Shown here: positions 11,030 to 22,400 of the stretch, one piece after another
How positions within the stretch are numbered: the stretch's first letter is position 1
Layout: each line of letters opens with the position of its first letter
NCBI GenBank assembly: GCA_950295325.1
Contig: OX485805.1
Location: forward strand, 35,761,501 to 35,825,500
Reading direction: 5' to 3'
Source of the DNA: Polytrichum commune
Lineage: Eukaryota > Streptophyta > Polytrichopsida > Polytrichales > Polytrichaceae
DNA: 64,000 nucleotides
The notes under the pieces: generated by a model
Told to the model about the DNA's origin: nothing
What the model saw: the letters and a program-made list of their open reading frames with translations, nothing else
Databases searched by the model: none
Position numbers and translations under genes: made by a program

Positions 11030-11396
11030 GGCACCACGGGCCTTGGCTTGGTGGTTAGGGCTCATGACCCCCAATGAGGAGGTTGTGGGTTCTATTCCCC
11101 ATGCCGGCGTGGTGCTCACCACCTTAGTCCACCCAACTATGGTGGGGGGTCCTTGGACCTTGCTGTATGGGTACCTCAAAGCCCTTTGGGGGGATACCAT
11201 GTCCGGTATCTTCAAGGCAGTAGTGACTAGCTAGGAACTTGTATAGTATGTCACTATAGTGTCCATCCTCGAAAGGGGAGAGTAGTATTTGTCCCAATGT
11301 CCCCTTGTCCAGTGGGCATCGGGTCATTGGCATTACGAACGGACACTTTATTCACGCCGGCCCCTTGCTTGAAAGGGGTTGGAGTTTCTATCTATC
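11030..11396 (+). mobile_element. tRNA-derived SINE with 14-bp target duplication
   Basis: A 367-bp element is flanked by the perfect direct repeat TTTCTAATGGAAAA (11016-11029 and 11397-11410). The head has RNA polymerase III promoter elements: an A-box-like TGGCTTGGTGG at 11044-11054 and a B-box GGTTCTATTCC at 11088-11098. Eight bases at 11031-11038 (GCACCACG) can pair with CGTGGTGC at 11106-11113, like a tRNA acceptor stem. A 260-bp tRNA-unrelated body follows and ends in a short pyrimidine-rich tail, TCTATCTATC. The element is recognisably intact and the perfect duplication points to recent insertion. The three overlapping short open frames inside it are not genes. Confidence 0.9.
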
Positions 11397-11410
11397 TTTC
11401 TAATGGAAAA

Positions 11411-12335
11411 CAATAACAACTAAAAATGAGGATTCACTATATTCAATTTGGCTAAAATTATATATGATCAAATAAAGAAGGTATCAAAATATATTAATTT
11501 TTGACACAATCACCTTTCCTTTTTGCTAAGTGGGTTCTCTTGCCATAATAAATACTACTTATCAATGGTTATTAATACTTATTAATTTGGGTGGCCCACA
11601 AACATTGTCCATTTATGGACATGTAAAGCAAGTATTTAACTAAAAATACATTTTTGGTTTAAATTTGGACTAAACTAATGGTAAATGACTAAAATGCAGG
11701 ATTATATAGTAAATAAATTACCCTTAAACAACTATAGTGTGTAAATAGCAAACAAATTAGCAATAAATATATATTCTATGAAGACAAAGCCATACAACTT
11801 GGGGAGATCTCCCGATCATGACTTGCAATATGTAATTTACTTTTAAGTATTACGCAAACAACACGACCACGACAAAGAATCTCCACATGGGACCTGGAGA
11901 TCTTGGAGGACTTGAAGAACGGGTGCAACTTCAATTGCTTGAACGAGAGTAAGCCTACTTGAACAAGTTCTTGAATGAGTATGTTGTATTTCTTCCATGA
12001 TAAGCTTTGTCCTTGCTGGTAGAGCAAGCAAGACCTCGATTAAGGTTATTGTGGGGTTGATGGATAAACAATCACTTTGCTTATGATTCTTTTCATGTGA
12101 CTGGGTTCATAATAATGATAATATGTTGGTGATTGTCTAAAATTTTAGGGAAGTAATGATGTTGACGATGAAGTAATACAATTGGAGATTTGCATGCGTT
12201 GTGTTGGAGAGCTTTAGCCTCGTCGACATGAGGAGTTGCCACCAAGTATGTCACATAATGGCAACACTGTGAGATTTATGTTGATAAGTACTAAGACAAA
12301 ACAAATCACATCTCAAACCGTGTTGCGGAGCAAAC
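11411..12335. other. Intergenic, nothing recognised
   Basis: AT-rich sequence with short, unconvincing open frames (11776-12031 on minus). I see no family resemblance, RNA gene or clear repeat. Confidence 0.5.
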
Positions 12336-12945
12336 ACAATTAAGTATACGAAAAAAAAAATGCTCCGGCATATTAAAACCATAATTTCTTTGGTCAAATG
12401 CCTTACAATAGTAGCAAAGTGTTATTTCAATTGGATTATTTTTATGGTGCCTTTCTATTGCTGTTTTAGGAATTTAAATAAAGAATATCAAGATGAGATT
12501 TTTAAAACTTATCATTAAAACAACTACTCAAAAGGTAATGGCTAAATTTGGTTATGGACATAAATTTTATAGCCTTAATTATTTTGAAATTGGATTTTTC
12601 CCTCCATATTCCTTGAATTCAGTATAAACTTGAGGGCACCATAACAAAAATGTGTAGAAATATATCAATTTACTGTAATTTTATCATGTTTTAAACAAAT
12701 TAGATAATTATGTGCTCAATATATGTACTTGCATACTACTTGCACCATCCCCTAAAATATGTAGATTTTTCTTGAAAGATATTTTGTCAACTTAAATTGT
12801 TTGGCTTCGTAGATCAATGTGGTTCTCAAATGTTTATGATTTTCCCTTCATAAAATTCAAAGTTAGTATATAGTTTGGAATTATTTTCACTTAAACCTCT
12901 GCAAGGTAATGAAGTTGTGTACTTGACCGTGCTTGTGCTTGCTGG
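12336..12945 (+). mobile_element. Old MITE, family of 13460-14066
   Basis: Matches the better-preserved MITE at 13460-14066 along its length, in the same orientation: 'aaaatgctccggcatattaaaacc' corresponds to 'aaaagtgctctggtatactaaaacc', and the right end carries 'gtacttgaccgtgcttg'. The terminal repeats are eroded, so the boundaries are approximate and no target duplication is claimed. Confidence 0.7.
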
Positions 12946-13459
12946 GTATTTACAAATAATATGCAGAAGGGGTTGTTATGGGGGGTAAATGTTGCAATGC
13001 AACAACCATTACATGCTTACAATGTAAGATGATCACTTCATTGCCATGGGTTTAGGCTTCATTAATGGGGCGAGATAAGCATAGTCCTCTAACATTGTTT
13101 GTGTGGCATGGGAAGATGTTGAGGACTTTAGTGACAATGAATAGAATAATTTTGAACAATATTTCCGAGCCAACTTTTTTGAATTTGATGGAGAAAAGGC
13201 TTGCCAGTAGCAGTAGACAACCCGAAACCTAGTCAATCTGACATAAAAATCAACATATCACAACTGGTAATGGATATGTTCAAGAGGTAAGATGTTCACA
13301 AAAGCATGCCAAATGTCTATGAATGCAAGACGAAGAGTATTTTGGAGAGATAGATAGCGATTTTCTTGTAGAGGATAGCATGGAAGATGACAATGTCCAC
13401 GATTTTTATCTTTGAAGGTGACGGTGGCTTGCAAGAGAATGATGAAGATGGCATTGCTC
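12946..13459. other. Spacer between two related MITEs
   Basis: About 500 bp with no recognised gene. Minus-strand open frames at 13033-13467 are short and do not resemble any protein I know. Confidence 0.45.
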
Positions 13460-14066
13460 GGGTGCAAGCATGGTAAAGTGGACCAAAAAAGTGCTCTGGT
13501 ATACTAAAACCATAATTTTTTGGTCAAAGGCCTAAAAGTAGTAGCAAAGAGTTATCTAAATTGGAATTTTTTTATGATGACCTCTATTGTTGTGTTAAAT
13601 ACTCAAATGTAGAATATCAAGTTGAGATCTTCAATACTTAGCATCAAAAGTGATGCTCAAAAACAAATGGTTGAGTCTGGTTTTGGATGTAGATTTCATG
13701 ACCTTAACTATTTTGAAGTTAGAATTTTTTTTATATTCCTTGAATTCATTATCTACTTGAGGGCATCACCACAAAACTTTGTAAAAAACCATCAATTTTA
13801 TTTTATTTTATCATATTTTAAACAAATTTTAGACAGTCACTTATTCAATATCACCTACTTGCATGCCACTTGCACCGTCTTCAAAAATAGGTAGACTTTT
13901 CTTGGAATTCTTTTTGTCATCATAAATTGCTTGGCTTTGTAGATCAAGATGTTTTTAAAATGTCTATGGTTTATTTCTTCACAAAATTCAAAGTTAGTAC
14001 ATAAAATTGAATCACTTTCACTTAACACTAGGCAGGGATCAGGAGTTGTCCACTTTACCGTGCTTG
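13460..14066 (+). mobile_element. MITE with GGGTGCAAGCATGGTAAAG terminus
   Basis: The left end reads GGGTGCAAGCATGGTAAAG and continues TGGAC. The right end has the complementary GTCCACTTTACCGTGCTTG and then stops short of the expected CACCC. The interior matches, in reverse orientation, the MITE at 31398-32010. Open frames inside (13622-13894 plus, 13855-14199 minus) recur in that copy and are part of the MITE, not genes. Confidence 0.85.
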
Positions 14067-15177
14067 AAGATTTGTGAGGATGATTGTGAGGATGAAATAT
14101 TTGCACAGTGGGATTTTCGTATAAGAGAGGGTACTGATTATGAAGATTTTTTGGATGATTTGCACTTGAAGCGTCTGGGGGGAGTTGACAAGATCCCATT
14201 GTATGGGCAAACCATTGTTTTTTAATTAGGATGTCTCCTAACTTTGTTGATAATTTATAAATCGCATAAAGTGAGCAACATATGCGTTGATGAATTACTT
14301 AAGGTTTCTAACAATTTTGTTGCAATACACCTCGTTACTAACGTTAGAGAGGCATGCGTCATAGTTGTTGAAGTTATTGGGATTGAATTAAACTTGTATA
14401 CCTTGTTGCTTAAAGGGATGTATAATTTTCAGGGAGAGAATATGTGAATACAAATGGTTTTCCAAAATGCAACACACCTCGATTTTGTTATAGGAGCAAG
14501 GACAAAATACATGTGAAAATTTTGCGATATTTTTCCATTATCCCGCGGCTAAGAATAATATAAGGAACTAACAACCCTGTTGAACATGATGATATGGTGG
14601 GTTGAGAATTGGTCATGTATTTATGTGTTGTATTTCTTTCAGTTGATGTTATTTCTTGGAAATATTTCGATTCAAGTACCCTTCATTTGGGGAGGAAGAT
14701 TGTAATATTTGGTTATTGATAAGTGCAGACGGAGTGGATCCATCATTTTTAAAGGTTGCAAAGTGAAGTATATGGTTAATTATTGTGTTGGTTTAAAATC
14801 TACTACTGTGGGTGATGTCTAATTTTTTTCTATTATCCTAATACTTTTAAATCTTTGGCCACATGACTTTTCATTTTTGAATTTTGATGTGTACCTTGTT
14901 TCAATCATAGAAGTGTCGAAAAAACTATGGTTACTTGGTGTGTAAGTTAGCAATGCGTTGTAACTTAGCGGTGTAGAAGGGTTGTTTTATGCGTGGTATA
15001 TGCCTATACAGTGACATATAATAAACAATATTTGAATTTCCAAACTAAAGGTTGGTTAGCACTTATTTTTAGTTCATAAATAAAATATTCTAACATTTGG
15101 AAATATTTGTGAGTGAAAATATTCTAGTTAGTCTTATTAAATAATTAATAGTTAGTCTTACTATGATATTTAAAATT
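14067..15177. other. Intergenic, nothing recognised
   Basis: AT-rich spacer between the MITE and the left edge of duplicated segment A. No gene or RNA is recognised. Confidence 0.5.
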
Positions 15178-16202
15178 GTCACAATAGTAAATAAAAAGGC
15201 CCACCCTCCAGACATGTTACAAACGCAAATTCAATCCCTTTCCAAAATTCAAGTATTAACCTTATACACCTACCATCCACAATCGGCTTGGGCACCTTTG
15301 AGTGCATGCCACCTTCACCAAAGGACTCTGTGTGGCATTTTTAAGCTCCCTCGGAGGGGGGTGGCCCAAAAGCACCACATGTGGAGATATAATTTTCTCT
15401 TTCCAACAAGTTGTGAAACTCATAAAACTATCACATCCAACAAAATTCGAAGTGATTTTAGTTTATCTTAGGATCTTAGTCAATTTTCCGAGGATAATAC
15501 TTCTAAAATGATTTTGGGAAAACATATGTTGTTTTCTTTCCACTAAATGATTCCCCTTGTACAACACTTTCTTGTATGTGAACTCGAAACTGCAACCACT
15601 CTGATTTAGTCTAACCCTCAACAATCTTCATCATCGTTGATCCTATTTTGAAAGTCCAATTTTGAACTTACCTTAACTGCAATCAAAGTTACAAATACAT
15701 TTAGTTTTCTTGTTGATTCCTTCAATAACGCATTTGTTTCCAAAGGCCTCTTCAAGGAGAGTAGGCTAACATGTTAAGATACTCGCTGCAAAAGAAGATG
15801 GTAGCAAGATTAATTGGAGGGAGTGATGGGCAAAATACAAATGAGACTAAAAGTATCATTTCGATTCAATAACCAAATTGAGAGAGTTCAACAATGTCTC
15901 AATGTATTAAAAATAACATGTATGAGGTGTACATATGACTCTTGTTTAGCTATATAACATCTAAAACATCAATTTTCTAAAAGATGTCTAACAAAAACTT
16001 GAAGTTGAGCAAATCAAAAGAGTTACTTTCACAATCATGTTAGGTACTTACAAATGAAGGTAAGTCATGTGATTACTCCATGATTGTAATAATACCAATT
16101 CATGAGCTAACAAACATACTAGATGAAGAAATATATTTGGTACAACAAACCAATCAATTCTCAATTCTTAAGGGAAAAAAGGGTATAGACTAAAAATTTC
16201 CA

Positions 16203-16430
16203 TCAAGAAGGGTATTTAAAGGCTCCATATCGCCGTTTGATAGGCTTGTTGTGCCTTGCATTGCTTAAATATACACCCTGACGATGTCGCCAATACAACA
16301 AGAAAAACGCCACCGAAAAGAATCCAACTCCAACACCAATTAGAAAGCCCGGCAAGGAGATGATGTCTTCAAAAGAAACCGCCTGCTTCAAGACATGTGG
16401 CTCCGGAGCTTGCGGTGTCGAGTTGCACAA
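16203..16430 (-). pseudogene. Severed TM and tail region of LRR gene A
   Basis: Directly follows the premature stop of gene A in the same frame and stays open to a TGA at 16203. It encodes the juxtamembrane part (SFEDIISLPGF), a TM helix (LIGVGVGFFSVAFFLLYW) and a basic tail of about 30 residues, matching gene B almost residue for residue. Conservation of this frame after the stop suggests that the nonsense change is young, or that read-through or another allele exists. Confidence 0.85.
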
Positions 16431-19400
16431 TCAGTGGATCACCTCTCCGCAAAGCCCATCGTTACCCGGAAGGTAAGAAGTGTTTGAAAACCCCGTAAAT
16501 TGGCCACCTGTAGGTATTGGTCCGCTTAGATTGTTGAAAGACACATTGAAGATTTGAAGATACGATAAACTTCTCAAATTGGAAGGAATCTCCCCAGTGA
16601 GATTGTTGCAAGAGAAATCGAGTCTTTCCAATTGTGAAAGGTTTCCTAAGGTTGTAGGAATAATGCGGGTGAGTTTGTTGTTGGACAAATATAAGTACAA
16701 CAATCCGCTCAATTGCACGATGCTTGGAGGAATGTCACCTGTGAGAGCATTGGAGGACAAATCCATGTATGTGGTAGTTAGAAGAATGTAGGTATATTCT
16801 AGTGTTGTAAGATTGACAGTTTGAACCAAGGTGAACTCATTCAAGCCACCTAGATTTGAGGATAAAACTTTGTAACCCAACAAAGAATGAAGGTCCGGAG
16901 GGATTGAACCCGTAAGGGTATTGAATGACAAATCTAGCACCTGAAGGCTTTTGAGCCTCGTAATCCATAGAGGAATTGGGCCTATCAACTTGTTATGTGC
17001 AAGGGTCAAAACACGTAGAGCACCAAGGGTGTTAGCTGCAACTTGCGGCTCTAATCCTAAACGGATGTTCCCAGTAAGTTGGTTATGACTAAGATCAATC
17101 AGGACAATACTAGAATTTTTGGTTCCAAAATCTAGGGGGATAGATCTTGTGATTTGGTTGTGTGTTGCTGAAAATACCTCTAAAGACTTAAATAGGCTAA
17201 AGTCTAGTTGAAGTGACCCACGAAAAAGGTTCCCCCCAATCTGAAGTGCCTCTAATGTCATGCTCCACCGTGTGCTGTAAAGATTGGATAAAAACAATGA
17301 GATGCTATTGTTGAGATAGTTGTCTGATATATCCAAGGAAGCCATAAAGTATGCATATGAGTGATTATTTTTGGGTGGTGCCAAGGGAAATTCGCCCGTG
17401 AACATGTTACTTGATAGGTCTAGCTGTTGTAATTGGTACAATTGAAAAATGAATTCCGGTATTCTTCCTGATAGATGATTTCTACTCAGATCCAAATAGG
17501 TAATAAAGCTGAGATTGCCAAATTTGTTGGGAATAGGGCCTGTAAGGTGATTGTTTGATAGGATTACCTCTTGGACTGCGTATTGACGACCATATTGGAG
17601 TTTGGATTTAGGATTTGATAAAGGAGGAACGGGACCGGTTAAGTTGTTGAATGAAAGATCTAAGTACAAAAACGAAAGGTTTCCAAGGCACGTAGGGATG
17701 CTCCCACTCAAGTAAGATCTAGTCAACACTAATGAGGTAAGATTGGCGAGGTTGCAAAACGATGAAGGGATTGTATTCTTATCAACGTTGAAGTCGTTGT
17801 TGCTCAAGTCCATATATGTTAGTTTGTTGAGTGATCCAAGTGTCTTTGGAATAACACCTGTAGAAAAAAATACATAATCAATTATCAAACTAACTGAAAG
17901 AAAGTAAATGGAAGACATATCATGAGGTGTTAAAATGAGTCTTCCCCCAATGAACTGATATGAAATGTTTTTGGCTCAAACCTCTACATCAACTCCAAGC
18001 ATGCACTAAAGAGTTACGGAACATGAAGAGTTTTATATGCAAAACAATCAACTCCCAACTAAACTAGGTTTCAGTAAAGAATAATTGTATTAGCTTAAAT
18101 GACAGTCATCATTGCGTAAAATGTATCAAAAGGGTTTTTGTTTGTTCATAAGCCAAATGCACTTTTATTGAGGAGCCTAGAAGAAATGTTGATGTCATCA
18201 AGAATCTATTGCATATTTTCCCTAGTAGATAGAACTTATGGATAAACTTTCCACCTCTTTTGGAGCTTAAAATATCAATGTCATAAAGCTTACAAAAGGA
18301 AGATTTAATTCTGACCCTCCTAATATATACTAGGTCTACTTGGAGAAGGCCACACGACTTGGTTACATCAATGTTCTTTTTCTACTTCTTAATGGAAACA
18401 CTTAGAGTCCCATTTGCTTAATAAAAACATCACATCCAAACAAAAATGATAAAATATAAATTCGTCTATGGATTTCATAGCAATAGATATGATGTTAATG
18501 ACATAATGTTGTAAAATGAGAATCGAACAAATTTCTGTGGCCCATTGTATTTTATTGTGTGGATCAAAAATTGGGTTAGCTTATAAATTAATAAAATAAG
18601 TATTCAAACCTAAAATGCTAAAACTATTAGTATTTTTGGATTATATTGATCTTCTATTGATCTCATATTTTGAATCCACAATAATTCCTATTCATGTAGA
18701 AAACTTTCATTTCATATTTCATAGATTTGAGTAGGCAATATTATGGACTCAACAATGGTGTGTGTCAAGATGAGATGCATTGAACATAATTATCATGCTA
18801 TGTCAATATTCTAGTGGGCCATAGTAATAGGTGTGAAAGGTGCAGCTATAGGTTTAAATACATCAAGCTTCATAATTCATTTTCCCCATTGGATTTCAAA
18901 TCAAATACTGAATAAGTTTGAGTTGATTCTGGACTAGTCCGGAACTTGTATTTCTTATGGACATTACTTGCAACTTTGTTTTAAAATGTAATGGAAGTTT
19001 GTGCCTGTTCAATACCTTATCCTTATCGAACACCTATATTTGAGGGGTGTGTGGCTAGGTGTGGATTAGATACCAAAAAAACACGTGCTCAAAGAGATTG
19101 GATTATATTCTTGAAATATGCATACAATTCTAAGCTCGGCAAACAACAAAAATGAGAGGATCCGAGTTAGTTTATGGCTTCAACAGTTTTATGACTTTGA
19201 ATAAAAACATGGAAACTCATAAAAATCAATAGGTTGATGCTAAAATCTCATATCACATATTTGAATCCAAGAAAATCCACTTGAGAATCATGGCAAATCT
19301 CAAAACTCAACCGTTTAAGACATGTTTACCTGTAAGGTTGTTGGCGGATAACCATAGTTTTTGAAGGTGTGTCAAGTTACCCAATGTTGTGGGTATGGGA

Positions 19401-22400
19401 CCCGTCAAGTAGTTGTTACCAAGTCGCAAATCCGTCAGGTTTTGGAAGTTGCCTAAGCTTGGAGGAATATTCCCTAGCCAATAATCATGCAAACAAATAA
19501 ATAATAGATCAAACTAGCAAAATATACGGAAGATGAATCATCCAAAGTAACATTTTGAGATTATGCCAATTATGCTTTAAAAATACAATGAGAAAAAATG
19601 AAGCATATTTTGTGTTAGGAGTGTCCTATATACAACTCCATGTAAATATCATATTTACCTCATCAATTGTTTTAGAAAAAAAACTTCAAGATTAGTTTGA
19701 GTATTCATTTTCAATTTATCTTATAGAGAAACAATTTGTGAATGACATTGCCAAACTTCATGTTCCGTCACTTTGGGCATGAGGGTAATATGGTCAAGGT
19801 TTGGAAATACACAAGTTGTGATTCTCAAACGACAATGGCCTAGGTTTTGGTGTTGTGGCAAGGTCCCCATGCATGGAACACAAAATCTCCTTGGAAAGCT
19901 TGAGGGAGCATGTTATTTAGCAATATTATGAATCACAATCATAGCTCTTGATTACGTGAAATGCATACACCTTACAAGGCTTTGACAAATCACATACATA
20001 CCCTACTTTTTCACCATTCACTCTCAAGACTAGAAGAATAGTAGACACCCCCACCCCCTTTCTCTCTCTCTCTCTTTTTAAAAAATAATATTCAAAACAT
20101 TTCAATTCAAGAAGCAATTAGGATTTGATAAAATATGGGTAAAAAAATTGTCCAAAAATAACAATGCATCTAAGAGCATTTGTTCAGTTCATTTGAGGCA
20201 TGTACATGGGTAATGCAATTTTTTTGAGGAAGAAACTAAAAGAGTATGATGAGCTTCTTAATTTTACATGCTTTGAAAAGAAATGTGGTCAAAAACTCCC
20301 TCTATATGTGTAAACTTCATAAAAAATAGTGTCCATGCAACTAAACGTGTTCACAAATAGAGTTGCATGCCAACTCTATAGTAGGGTCCACTAATAAGTG
20401 CGCAAGTATGGAATTTTATTTTCTCCAAAATTCATGCATAATATTCGATGATCACTTAAAACCAAGTTCAACCTAAAAGATACAACAAGAGCTAGAGCTC
20501 AGCTAGGGGCATCCATGTTGGTAGGAAAATGTGAACAAGTGGCGAGAAAGTAGCTATGCGAGGAAAATTGTGTGTGTGTGTGTGTTTTCCTTCTCTCCAA
20601 TTCTTAATATATTTTCCTTTGCCTTCACATGCTTATACATTGTGTTGATTGAAACTTCTATAAGACCAAGAAATAAATTTTGTCTTTCTTTATGAAGCAA
20701 GCTCTTATTTGAAGATTGAACAATTGCCATAAATATTTTTTACACATGCTTTGATATGGATGCCAAAGAAAGTGACAAGTTTCTTAATTTGATCAAGATA
20801 GAATTTGTTGGCACAAAAATAATTCAAGAGGCTCTCTATGACCTTTTGGTTAAACTTCAAAGCAATGGTATTTCATAACAATAGCTATTGAACCCCACTT
20901 TCTTTATGATTTACTCTATTGAGTGAACATATCCAAATCGAGGAAACGATGGATAGTGTGACAACTATGAATATTTCTCTTCTATACTAGATTACCATTA
21001 ATGATGCTCAAGCACTTGAATACAATATTCAGCACGGTCCTTAAAACCTTCTTACTTGCATTTATTTGAAAATCAATATGTTACAAACATCATGACTTTA
21101 TATAATTTAGTGATTGATGGGGTACCTGAAAGGAGATTCGAGGAAAAATCCAACCAAGTTAGTTGAGAACAATCTCCCAACGTAGAAGGAATAACACCTA
21201 TTTGCAAATGCAATGTCTCTTAGTATAAGTACCTTTGCAGCTTTGAATGATAGAATACGATGGTATTGCATTATGGTTAAACTTCAAAGCAATGGTATTT
21301 CATAACAATAGTTATTGAACCCCACTTTCTTTATGATTTACTCTATTGAGTGAACATTTCCAAATCGAGGAAACCATGGATAGTGTGACAACTATGAAAA
21401 AATTTCCTCTATGATTACCATTAATGATGCTCAAGCATTTGAATAAAATATTTAGCGCCCTTAAACCTTCTTACTTGCATTTATTTAAAAATCAATATGT
21501 TACAAACATCATGACTTTATATAATTTAGTGATTGATGGGGTACCTGAAAGGAGATTCAAGGAAAAATCCAACCAAGTTAGTTGAGAACAATCTCCCAAC
21601 GTAGAAGGAATAACACCTATTTGCAAATGCAATGTCTCTTAGTATACGTACCTTTGCAACTTTGAATGATAGAATACGATGGTATTGCATCAACTTGGTT
21701 CTTTAGAATCTTTCTAGCAAACTATACATTCTCATTCTACAATGCTAATAATACTGACAACTTTATCATATAGAGTAAACAATGATTCATAACCTTTGCA
21801 TCAAATTGAAGTAATAATATTATAGCAATTTTTGAATTTGACAAACATTTATAAGTGGTTTAAAAGATATTCAATTGATATATTTGACAAGGAATTTTTT
21901 CTTAGTATATATACATGTCAAGATGTAATAATGTCAATATTTACCTGAGATGTTATTAGACTCAATATAAAGATATTGCAATTGAGAACAATTTCCGATG
22001 GTTGCAGGAATTGTACCTAGATCACCCCTCAATATTTGGTTAAAGTGGTCAATTCAAATCGTTCCCACAAAACAATGTTGAATTATACTAGTTCACTGTC
22101 TCACTACCATTGTGGTTATTGATTCCTCAAATCACAACTTTGTATCAAGCTCATCAAATGATTGTTACAAATTTTCTAAGATTCCAACAAGAATTTTGTT
22201 TTATGGAATTAAACTATTCATTGTTTATAAATGTACACAATGAATACAATATGATGTCAATTTGGTATAGAATACTAGATATTAAACACTATTCATAATT
22301 GTTTTTATAAACATCAAATTTTCAATTCTATATTAGAAAATTTATCATAAACATTTTTTTAAATCTACATAATAGTATAGAACGTTCTATGAGCAAATCA

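Noticed and set aside
11003-11333. Three overlapping open frames on both strands
   Set aside because: All lie within the tRNA-derived SINE and its target duplications.
13622-14199. Open frames of 90 and 114 codons
   Set aside because: They lie inside a MITE and are repeated in its other copy at 31398-32010, where they carry different breaks.
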